In this document: in pieces, positions 55,801 through 64,000 of the stretch
How the letters are laid out: each line of letters begins with the position of its first letter
Position numbering within the stretch: the stretch's first letter is position 1
Assembly (NCBI GenBank): GCA_024138015.1
Contig: JAMXBB010000002.1
Coordinates: forward strand, 15,731,931-15,795,930
DNA length: 64,000 bases
From: Lumnitzera littorea
Lineage: Eukaryota; Streptophyta; Magnoliopsida; Myrtales; Combretaceae
Direction: 5' to 3'
Program-made: the position numbers and the translations under genes
Notes under the pieces: model-generated
What the model saw: only the letters and a program-made list of their open reading frames with translations
Told to the model about the DNA's origin: nothing
Database searches by the model: none

Positions 55801-57074
55801 AATTGAACCAATTTGGCATCAATAAGATCTTAGATTTTATGTCTGATTCTCCAACATTGGTCTGTAGAATGCCCCACTTGCCCTAGATGATAATCACATC
55901 GAAGTTCCGAGTTATAATCCCTCGATCTTTTCCCTTCTCTTGGAATTTCAAATGTCAAGAGATTCTCCTTCCTTAATAGTGTGAGAACCTGACTTAGAAG
56001 AATAGGAATATGTGTGAATTGTCTTCTCTGTAGGAGGTTGTTCTGATTTGGACTCAATGGGGGATTAGTTCCTCCAGTCATAGCTATTGGGGCTGTAGGT
56101 CTGACAAGGTTGCTGGCATCAACAACGTTGATAGTGGTTTCCTTAGCTTTATTGGAAAATCTTAAGGGAAGTGTATTCTTTTTAGCTATTTCAAGATTAG
56201 GGAGCCTCTCAGTAGCAATGGCTTCCTTAATTCGGTTTCCTAAGGCTACAATTTCTGCAAAATTGGAGGCACAATGCCCAACTAAGTGTTCATAATACGG
56301 GCTTCCAAGAGTATTAATGAAAGCGAAGGTCAGATCCTTTTCAGTTAAGGGTGGAGTTACCCTAGCGGCATTGCCCCTCCATCTTTAGATATATTCTTTA
56401 AAATTATCATTGGTCTTCTTTCATAGATTGTTCAGATCCCACATGGATGAGGCTCCTTCAATGTTGAATTTATACTGGTTGTAGAAAGCCTGTGCTAACT
56501 AATCCTAAGAATCAATTTCATTCAGGTCCAATTGGGCATACCAGGTTAAAGCAAACCCCATTAAGCTGTCTTGAAAAGTTTAGGCCATCACCTTATCATA
56601 CTTTGTGTATTTCCCCATTTTCCTGATGTACAACCTAGTGTAGAGTTTCGAGCAACTAGTCCCATCATATTTCTCAAATTCCAGCACCTTAAATCTTTCG
56701 GAGAAGTCATTGTCTTCATAGGTAGGTAAACTGATCATTCCTATTTGCTTAAACCCATTCACCATTTCTAGGGTTTTCATCTTCTTGGTTAACTTTTGCA
56801 TGACCTTTCTTTCTATTTCGCGGTGTTTCTCTTCGATCTCTTTCCTCTATACCTCAGCATTAGGGGCTAATTCTTCATCTTCCAATTGAGGAGAAGGAGT
56901 CATTTCTACATTCCGGCTTAGGTTAGCTTGAAATCCTTATCTATCGTTAAGGATCCTAATAGCTTGAGTGAGAGCCTAAATCTGTTTGGCCATCTTGTTC
57001 ATGTTTTCTTCTAGAGTCAGTACTCTTGGGTCAGGCTCAGTTTAATTAACATTTCCAGTACCTTGAGTCGACAT
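55801..57074 (-). pseudogene. E1 gag, one frame with many nonsense codons
   Basis: Starting at ATG 57074-57072, a single minus frame can be followed for over 1.2 kb. It contains an N-terminal coiled-coil-like part (MNKMAKQI, EIEEKHREIERKVMQKL), the Tat/Ogre Gag signature FKVLEFEKYDGTSC...LYIRKMGKYT, a Gag core (QDSLMGFALTWYAQL; LAQAFYNQYKFNIE; RWRGNAARVTPPL) and a zinc-knuckle-like CDYHLGQVGHSTDQCWRIRHKI near 55835-55900. About ten stops interrupt it, each explained by one C-to-T or G-to-A change at Gln, Arg or Trp codons. No frameshift was seen in this part. Confidence 0.85.
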
Positions 57075-57434
57075 CCTTACCTTAAAACGAATGAATATCA
57101 GGCTTCTAGTTGAGTTTGCTTTCTTGGACACTATCTTCGAAATCCTACACAAAAACCTAAGTTTTAAACTTTTTGGTGAATTAAAGAGTTTTTTTTTTTC
57201 TATTTTTGTGACATTTGTTATTCTATTGTCTGCCTCTTTTTGTTTTTTTTTCTTTTTTTTAAATCAAATAAACAAACAAATAAATAATAATAATGAGCAA
57301 GAGACTACGCAATTAATGAAAATTTTATTTACTAAAGCTGCAAATTTATTAATCATAAGATCCAACTTATACGATGGACTAAGCGAAAGGAAAAGAAAAA
57401 TTCCTAACTAATCTTCAAAAACTTAAATCTTATG
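57075..57434 (-). other. E1 spacer between ORF1 and gag
   Basis: It is about 360 bp, A/T-rich, with a T-run at 57240-57260. In Ogre elements ORF1 and gag-pol are separate frames, so a spacer is expected. The plus-strand ORF here is a chance frame. Confidence 0.5.
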
Positions 57435-58972
57435 TCTACAAGAACAAACGAATCTGGCTGAGACGAGCTTCATCAACTTCCTTCATAAGTCTTCGCACTA
57501 TAACATCCCTTTCTCGAATCTTGTTCCTCAAGAATTAATTTTCCTTTAGCAGTCTCTCATTTTCCAACCTTAACTCTTCAACAATCCTATTACTTTCTTG
57601 GAACTGGGCTTCAACTCTAGCTCGTATGGTGTCTCGATAGGCCTGCTCAATGAGTGAAAGATGTGCTAAATCCGACTAGTGTCTAAATACATTTGGAGCT
57701 TCATAACGCATCTTTCCAGTTATCTCCAACTAATCATAAATGAACTGCTTGGTGGCTTGGTATTCTCCAACTTTACCCCTTAAAGTTCCTACATTGACTA
57801 TCTTCTTGACTTCTCTTTGTTCTCACAGCTTCACGAGTTTTACTAGTTATTGGATTAGAGTAGCCATGAATAGACAAAGATCTTGATAATTCACTATGAC
57901 GACATCCAAGGAGTCTCTATCAACTATCTCTTGCAGTGGGCCCAACTGTCTAGTGACAGAAGCCGGGAAATATCCGGTACAACCCGTAATATCAATAAGA
58001 GGAACTCCTACATAGTCGGTATACCCTAAGATGACTTGAGTGCAATGGCTCCATTTAGTTGTCCACATAAAGTCTGCTAGCTGCATTTTGTTGATAACCG
58101 ACACCTATCCCTTAAACTAAGCTTCATTTGGTACCTTGAGGTGGTGGGCAAATTCATCAATCAGGTCCATATTCTCTGTTAAGGACTCTTTAAGAAGATT
58201 CCCTCCATACCCTTGTATGTGACTGAGAAACCATACGACAAGCATTGTAGGGCTAGCCATGAAATAACCGTGCCCCTGCTTCTTTAGGTGGGTAAGTGTC
58301 CTGAACTGTTTTGCCAATAACGCCGGTATATAAGATTTACCAACTAGGAATTAAGTCACTAACTCGGCAACCCTATAGTGGACCTGATCATATCTAAAGG
58401 GAAATAGCACTGTTCCAACCACTGCTACAATAAAGGTGTCGACCTTCTTTTTGGCCCACAATTCATATCCTCCACAAAAGATCTAGCGATATTTCTGATA
58501 GGCATTTAAGCTTGAAAATCACTCTACTAATCTTAGGATACTGAGACATTTTTAGCCTTCTAAAGATAAGAATGGGGCTAAAGCTAACTTCTTGACCCCA
58601 ACAACGTCATGAAGATTTTCTAAAGCCGAACTCTAAGATCAAGGATAGCTATGCCTACTTCGAAGGGTAGGGCACTAAGTAGTTGCAAGTATTCTTCTAT
58701 GGTGGGTGTCAACATATGTAGGCCGAAGTTGAAAGTTGCAGATTCTGGATCCTAATAATAGATAAGGGCCTAAATTAGAGGCTAATGGAGCTAGACCCGT
58801 ATGAGGGATATGACCGGCTCGATCTTCTTGCAGATGTGATTTTGCTTAACGGGCGGAAGCTGATTCAACCAATTTTTCAAGATGGCTTCAGGGAAGGAGA
58901 ACTTATCCAACTGGACTTCACAAACGGGCTGACAGGCTCCGGACTGATAATACCTTAACTCTCCATATCTAT
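57435..58972 (-). pseudogene. E1 ORF1 (Tat/Ogre-type extra ORF upstream of gag)
   Basis: Pieces in order: an N-terminal section at 58972-58640 (VQLDKFSFPEAILKNWLN, then HMLTPTIEEYLQLL and LPFEVGIAI); 58317-58117 (FRTLTHLKKQGHGYFMASPTMLVVWFLSHIQG); 58104-57847 (QLADFMWTTKWSHC..., GVPLIDITGCTGYFPASVTRQLG); and a C-terminal coiled coil at 57660-57435 (QAYRDTIRARVEAQFQESNR, then LRLENERLLKEN and VRRLMKEVDEAR). This matches the layout I know for ORF1 of Ogre-like elements, including the plant-mobile-domain-like middle. The function of ORF1 is not established. Several stops and frameshifts make it inactive. Confidence 0.75.
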
Positions 58973-59855
58973 ATTACAAAAAGATATAAATGAAATAAAA
59001 ATGCAACGACTATTTACAACGAGGACACTAAATTCAGAATAAAGTTAGATCTGATGTTAATAATTTCACAACATTTTTCAAAAATTTCCATAGAAATTGT
59101 ATAGCCTTTCACTGATTATAGGGCAATAAAAAAATGAGACACATATAACACTAGAAATAAAATATTCACAAAAAAATGAGCATAATCAAATATATAGAAA
59201 TGCAATATGTTTTGTACGCATGCAATGCAATATGAGTTGGTAATTTAATAAATTATAAGAATTATGATAAATCTACGGTCAAAAAGTGCCCCTATACATA
59301 GGTATATTCAAAATATGATTCAATAAAAATGAAGCTTATATATACTCATATATAAGGGTTACTAAATTTTTTTAATTGAAAATGGATGATGAACTGGTCA
59401 CAGATTAAATCGGGCTTTTCCTATAATTTAAAAAATAACTATCCCTTTTTCGAAAAGAATGATGCAAGAGGGTGGGGTCTATAGGTCCCAAGCTCTACAA
59501 CTTCAAGGCTTTTTTGAAGAAAAGCCTGGTGGGCTACATCAAAGCTTGAGTGGGCTTGCCTATCACCACTAAACAGGAGTAATGATCCCAATGACCTGAG
59601 GGTTACACAATGGCAGCCTATCTTAGGTTCTTAAGGTTACCCAGGTCCAACCACATATAATCATGCAAATGATTACTCAAAATAAAAGAATAACACCCCA
59701 CCCCCCCCAAGGCCCATTGGGTAGGGCTTTTTTTTCTTTAAGGCCTGCATCACTAAAAACCCATTAGTACAACTATAATACAAAAATAAATAAATAAAAT
59801 AATAACATGAAAGCACATCAATAATTTTTTAAATTTTCATGACTAACCCACCAGT
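58973..59855 (-). other. E1 5' leader
   Basis: No ORF is recognised. The part at 59460-59690 aligns with 43700-43944 of E2 ('gggtggggtctataggtccc' versus a similar stretch there), suggesting a conserved leader element. A C-run is present at 59698-59709. Confidence 0.6.
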
Positions 59856-59874
59856 GTCCCCAGTAGAGTCGCTA
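59856..59874 (-). promoter_or_regulatory. Primer-binding site of E1 (Arg tRNA type)
   Basis: In element sense it reads TAGCGACTCTACTGGGGAC. Ogre-type elements commonly have TGGCGACTC-ACTGGGGA here, which pairs with the 3' end of an arginine tRNA; the second base has changed. Confidence 0.75.
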
Positions 59875-59878
59875 ATTT

Positions 59879-61761
59879 TGTTAAGCCTTATTTTGATTTC
59901 TTTAATTTAATCTATATTAAGCCCAACTCGCTTAATATAAATTACTCGACAATAAACAAAGGAAATATTCTTCTTAAAAAAATTAAAAAAATTGGAGTCA
60001 CTAATCAATTTAATCAATAAAAAATTAAAGTTAAGGTTTTAAGGTGGGAAAACCCTAATTTGACCATTAGTCTGTGAGTATTTTAAAAAATTTAATTTTT
60101 AGAAAATTGAACTAGAAAAATTGGGTTCGTGAGCTAACCTATTAAAACTAAATTACCATGTGAAAATTAAAAGAAATTGATGAGCTTTATATTTTTTTGT
60201 GATTTTTCTAAAAATATTAAAATATACCTAAATAGGAAAAAGTAAATAAAAATGATTTATTATTATTATTATTATTACGAATTTCTAAAAGGGGAAAAAA
60301 TTATTTTTTAACAGCTGCCTCAAAGGTGCCTATGTACTCATTAATCGAGATCAAACTTATTATAGTTCTTTTTTTATAAAATTTTTAGTGAGTGGGTTAA
60401 TTTTATAATGAAATCTGAGCTATATTTACATTTTTTATCAATTTATCATTTTTTTCTTTTAAAAATTTTAAATTTTCCAAATTAAATAAAAAAAGCCTTA
60501 CTAACTATCTTAAAAAACTTAATTTAGGTTTTTATTTTTTATTTTTTTAAAAAAACCTAAGTGCCAAAAATATATTTTAATTAAAAAAATAAGATTTTTT
60601 AAGAAAGACCTAATTTAATAAAAATTGCAAAATAACAATAATAAGAAAAAAATTCTACACTTAAACACAAAAAATTAGTTAATAATAAAAATAAATAACT
60701 AATAAAGTAAATTAATAAAAATTACTAAAATAAAATAAATAATAAATAATTGAAAAATTACCTAATGTCAGATCGTCGGCGTTTGTCGAGTGTGTAGGCA
60801 AGACTGAGTGAACGTGGGTGAGGTTAGGTGAACACCTAGGCGAGTGTAAGTGAGGTTGGGCGAGTGTGGGCAAGGCTGAGCGATGGTTGGGTGAGCGAGG
60901 GACGTGCATGGGTGATCATGGGCGAGAGCTCAACGATAGCTGGGCGAGTGAAGGGCGTACATGGGCAAGCACCAAGGGTGAGCGATGGGTGATTACGAGT
61001 GTGTAGCTAGGCGTGTGCTAGGGCGATCATAGGCAAGAGCTCGAGTAAGTGATAAGCGGTGGACTAGCGAAAGCTTGGGTGATGTTGGGAGGTAGTTGCA
61101 ACATGTCAGTGGTGGTGGGCTCGGGTGGTGTTATGGGCTAAGGCTTTAGGTAGTGGTACGTGTTTAAGCAGTAGTAGAGCGTATGGTGGTTGTAGGGGTA
61201 TGTACGGTGGTGGCACGTATGTGGTACAATGGTGTGGGTGGTAGTAGTGTATAAGGGAGTATGGCGGTGCGTGGGGGAGTGTAGCGATGCGTGTGTAATG
61301 TTTTTAGGTACATAGGGTAGTGTGAGATTAAAAAGAAAAGTTTCCTTGAATCCTTGATCAACGTGTTATTTATAAGTTCCAAAATTGAATTTTTCGTATC
61401 TTCGATACAAAAGATTTGTTTTTTATTTAACTTAGATTCACTTTAGCTTCTAGAAATCTTAGCTAATTCGAGCTTTTCTTTTAAGGCCCGGCTTGATTCG
61501 ATTTACCCTAATAATTTAACAAATTTTAATTTTTGAGCCCCTAAATTGGTCTAGCTCAGAACTAATGGATTCAACCCATCTCAATAACTGATCTAACTCA
61601 ACTTAACCCAACTTAACTCTTGACTTAACTTTCTATGACCTAACTTGATTTTCTTTTTGCTATTTTTTAATTTTTTATATTTTATTTTTCGTTTTTATTT
61701 TTATTCATTAACTTGGCTTAATAAACATTGAATAAAAATTGGCAAAAACGAGATGTTTACA
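59879..61761 (-). repeat. 5' LTR of E1
   Basis: It is 1883 bp. It starts TGTTAAGCC and ends GATGTTTACA on the plus strand. A TATAAATA on the minus strand at 61368-61375 is a likely promoter. 60770-61330 is strongly G-rich on the plus strand (C-rich in element sense). An (ATT)n run is at 60257-60277. Confidence 0.9.
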
Positions 61762-61969
61762 AACATGTATTTATGATACATAAAATAAAATGAAATAAGG
61801 AAAACCCTAAAATGACCCTCCTAAATAAACTACAATGAGAAATGTTAGTATATAAAAATAAATTAAACAAATAAATAAACAATAACCAACTCAAGTTTCT
61901 ATTATTATTAGTTTTTTGAAAAAATATTCCTAATTTCGGTAGATTCTAGTGGCTAGCCCTCTTAATGGT
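61762..61969 (-). other. E2 5' leader remnant right of E1
   Basis: This short piece lies between E1 and the E2 primer-binding site. It begins AACAT, nearly the same as ATCAT left of E1 (43940-43944). AT-rich, with no ORF. Confidence 0.55.
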
Positions 61970-61989
61970 ATTCTCCAGCGAAGTTGCCA
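61970..61989 (-). promoter_or_regulatory. Primer-binding site of E2 (degenerate Arg tRNA type)
   Basis: In element sense TGGCAACTTCGCTGGAGAAT lies three bases from the LTR end and parallels the E1 site with a few changes. Confidence 0.65.
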
Positions 61990-61992
61990 AAC

Positions 61993-62290
61993 TGTCAAGC
62001 CTGAATTTTTCAGTTTCTTTGATTTAATTTTATTTCCTACTTTCTGATTAATACTAAACCTAAGCCCATTTAATATTAATCATCAACTAGAGAAATTGAG
62101 AAATTCCTATCTTTTATTTAGAAAAATTTTTTGGAGTTACCACAAGACCAAAGTTGGGAAAAAGAAAAGAAACCGTAATTAATTAGGTAGATTGATTGCG
62201 ATTTCGCTATCGATCTTAGATTCTAATTTAATACAAATCAAAAGATTCTGAATTTGAGAGTTAACCTATTAAACCCTAACAAGTATCACT
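61993..62290 (-). repeat. 5' LTR of E2, inner fragment
   Basis: It matches 35670-35960 (TGTYAAGCCTRAATTTTTCAG onward) until it is cut by E4. The rest of this LTR must lie beyond the window. Confidence 0.85.
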
Positions 62291-64000
62291 TGTAGACACC
62301 TAATTTTTGCAACCCCTCCCCCCCCTTTTATTTTTCAAATTAGGTTATAGGGTCCTAAATTAGAAAAAATTCAAAAAAACTAGAAAATTAAAGAAAACCC
62401 CAAAAAATAAAAAATAAGAAATTTAGAAAATAAAAGAAAATAGAAAAAATAAGGAATTTAGAAAATAATAAAATTTTAAGTTATTTAAATAGAATATAAT
62501 TTTAATTTTAATAGTTTTGAATAAAAGACTGTTGGGTCTAGATTTAGATTTAAATTTAACTCAAGCTAATATAGTCCATATGTGCAATTAATTACACATA
62601 TGAATAAGGAAAAACTAATAACTTAGCTGGATAAACACTTGGACTTGATATTGGATATGACTTAAAGATCCTAAGTTCAATCCATAGAAGGTGCAAAATG
62701 TATTTTTTATTTTTTTTTCTCACCTTATTGCCATGTCTTCGCCACGTTACAGGCCACATCATCGCCACATCATTTACATACTGTATTTAATTTTTTTCAT
62801 CCTTAACTCGACCATGATACCTATAAATAGGGGTTTACTCTTCATTTTCAAAACACTTTAGAAAAACAAAAATTGAAGTTTCCTTTCTCTGGTATGGTTC
62901 CTCTCTCTAAGAGAGCATTCCCTACGATGTTTTTTTAATGAAAACCACCATCATCGAATTTCTCGAGCTGACACAAGCCAACTAAACCGACTCCGAGCCG
63001 ATCGAAGTTGAAGTGAGTCAATCAAGCCAATTTAAGCCGAAGTGAGCCGATCGAGCCTATCCAAGTTGAAGTGAGCCGATTGAGCCACCTTTAAGCCGTC
63101 CGAGCTAATCAGAAGCCAATCCGAGCTGACCTGATTTTTTTTTTTAATTTTGTTTATTTGTAAATGTTATAAATGAGAAAAAGAAAAAAGAAAGAAAAAG
63201 AAAAAAGAAAGAGAAGAAAAACAAAAAGAGAAAGGATAGAATAAGTATAAAATAAATAAGATAATATAATAAAAATAAAAATAAATAAATAGGTTAGTAA
63301 ACAAAAATCGTTTTGATACTTAGAAAAATTGAGTTTTCTAAAAATAAATAGACTTTTTTTCCAAATTAGGACTATTTTAGAGTTTTCAAAAATAAAACAT
63401 CGATTAAGACTCTTTAAAAGAATTTCCTTGAATAAATTGAACTGGATAAAAATGTAAATACGACTCTTTTTCAAAAATTAAAATTAAACCACCCGCTAAA
63501 GTTTTTATAAACGAACTACGGAAGTTTAATTCCGAATAGTGGGTACGTAGGCACCCGTACGCAAGTACAGGGTGACTTAAAATATAAAAAGTTTTATTTT
63601 TTCCATTTTTAGATATTTATGTAAATTAATCAATTTAATCACATATATCATAATTAAATGTTTTTAGAAATTAAAAAGAGTATATTTAAAAAGAGAAGTT
63701 AAATTTGAAAAGTTAAAAAGTAGTACCTATTTAGGGTTTAATAAATTAGCCCTTAAATCTAGATCTCTAGTTTTCAAAAAACTATATTTATAACTTGGTT
63801 TTTTTAATCAATAGACTAGTAGTTAAGTTATAACCAATCTACCCAATTGGTTATAACTTAACTTATTTTTCCGACTCCGATTGGGTGATGACTCCAAATC
63901 TTTTCAAGTTGGAAAAAATGGTCTTCTTTAAACCCTAGTCGAAGGTCAGTACTAAACGAGTAGGGTTTAATACTGATCAATTTAGAGAAAACCTAATTTT
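62291..64000 (+). mobile_element. E4: LTR of the E2/E3 family, cut by the window edge
   Basis: It starts TGTAGACACCTAATTTTTGC, the family's LTR start, and in plus orientation runs toward the family's LTR end ('gggtttaatactgatcaa', as in E3 before GGCTTAACA). A TATA box with downstream 'gggg' lies at 62821-62832. Whether this is a full element's 5' LTR or another solo LTR cannot be told. The five bases before it are TCACT. 63180-63230 is an A/G-rich low-complexity run. Confidence 0.8.
62821..62830 (+). promoter_or_regulatory. TATA box candidate in E4 LTR
   Basis: CTATAAATAG is about 530 bp into the LTR; the equivalent position of E3 has TATAAATA at 15951-15958. Confidence 0.6.

Larger units (their letters stand above)
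43945..61761 (-). mobile_element. E1: Tat/Ogre-like Ty3/gypsy element, complete order but decayed
   Basis: LTRs at 43945-49005 (interrupted by S2) and 59879-61761 share TGTTRAGCC and ...TACA ends. Minus-strand contents from right to left are PBS of the Arg-tRNA type, leader, ORF1, gag, protease, RT/RNase H, archaeal-type RNase H, integrase, a minisatellite 3' UTR, PPT and LTR. An extra ORF1 before gag and a second RNase H mark the Tat/Ogre branch of plant gypsy elements. The element spans 17.8 kb, or about 14.7 kb without S2. The LTRs are about 85 per cent alike by eye, and the genes have many stops, so it is old and inactive. Confidence 0.9.
35670..62290 (-). mobile_element. E2: Ogre-like non-autonomous element (LARD) hosting E1
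   Basis: A left LTR at 35670-38670 and a right LTR starting at 61993 are in the same minus orientation. A polypurine tract follows the left LTR and an Arg-tRNA-type PBS precedes the right one. Without E1 the interior is about 5.5 kb: an 84-bp tandem array, 3 kb of non-coding DNA, and a leader shared with E1. No gag or pol motif was found on either strand, so it resembles a large retrotransposon derivative that uses proteins of a relative. The right LTR is interrupted at 62291 by E4, so the true right end lies outside the window. Confidence 0.8.

Noticed and set aside
57091..57411. Plus-strand 106-aa ORF with hydrophobic stretch
   Set aside because: It lies antisense to the E1 ORF1-gag spacer and is dominated by T-runs.
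63154..63474. Minus-strand 106-aa ORF resembling a membrane protein
   Set aside because: The Phe/Leu/Ile-rich sequence comes from A/G-rich low-complexity DNA in the E4 LTR.

Overview
The window is plant nuclear DNA, from an AT-rich, repeat-dense, probably intergenic or pericentromeric region. The evidence is the set of plant-type LTR retrotransposons (Ty1/copia, a Ty3/gypsy chromovirus with a C-terminal chromodomain, and Tat/Ogre-like gypsy elements with an extra ORF1 and a second, archaeal-type RNase H), stacked inside one another and carrying initiator-Met or Arg-type tRNA primer-binding sites. I found no intact host protein gene, rRNA, tRNA or CRISPR array. The species cannot be named from the sequence.

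Layout. 1-2109: AT-rich DNA with no gene seen. 2110-14462: a degenerate copia element (C1, minus strand) split inside its RNase H by a second copia (C2, 2667-10203, minus, 5-bp target duplication CAATG). C2 is itself split by a 2.9-kb solo LTR (S1, 5621-8501). 14463-15351: AT-rich, with an inverted-repeat-rich stretch. 15357-22151: a solo LTR of an Ogre-like family (E3, plus strand, target duplication AGACA), interrupted by the youngest element in the window, a 4.4-kb chromovirus (16111-20515). Its two 417-bp LTRs differ at only three positions and it keeps one open reading frame of 1172 codons, although the RT catalytic core, much of RNase H and the integrase core have been deleted in frame. 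22157-35100: intergenic DNA with a four-copy 257-bp tandem repeat, a 1.8-kb long-inverted-repeat element and microsatellites. 35104-35529: an open RNase H domain of the LINE type.

35670 to the right edge is an Ogre-like nest. E2 (minus strand) has LTRs of about 2.56 kb, an 84-bp tandem array in its 3' untranslated region and no recognisable gag-pol, so it looks like a non-autonomous LARD. Within it sits E1 (43945-61761, minus strand), a decayed but complete-order Tat/Ogre-like element (LTR, PBS, ORF1, gag, protease, RT, RNase H, archaeal-type RNase H, integrase, minisatellite 3' UTR, LTR). The 3' LTR of E1 holds a second copy of the solo LTR (S2, 45402-48477). The right LTR of E2 is cut at 62291 by another LTR of the E2/E3 family (E4, plus strand) that runs out of the window.

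How the parts relate. E2, E3 and E4 are one LTR family; E1 is a sister family sharing LTR ends, PBS type, leader sequence and the habit of carrying a tandem array just inside the 3' LTR. S1 and S2 are copies of a third long-LTR family. The insertion order can be read from the nesting: C1, then C2, then S1 on the left; E2, then E1, then S2 on the right; E3, then the chromovirus in the middle. One sequence-quality problem matters: a single N at 36704 is flanked by two 437-bp copies that look identical, which is almost certainly an unmerged contig overlap and not biology.
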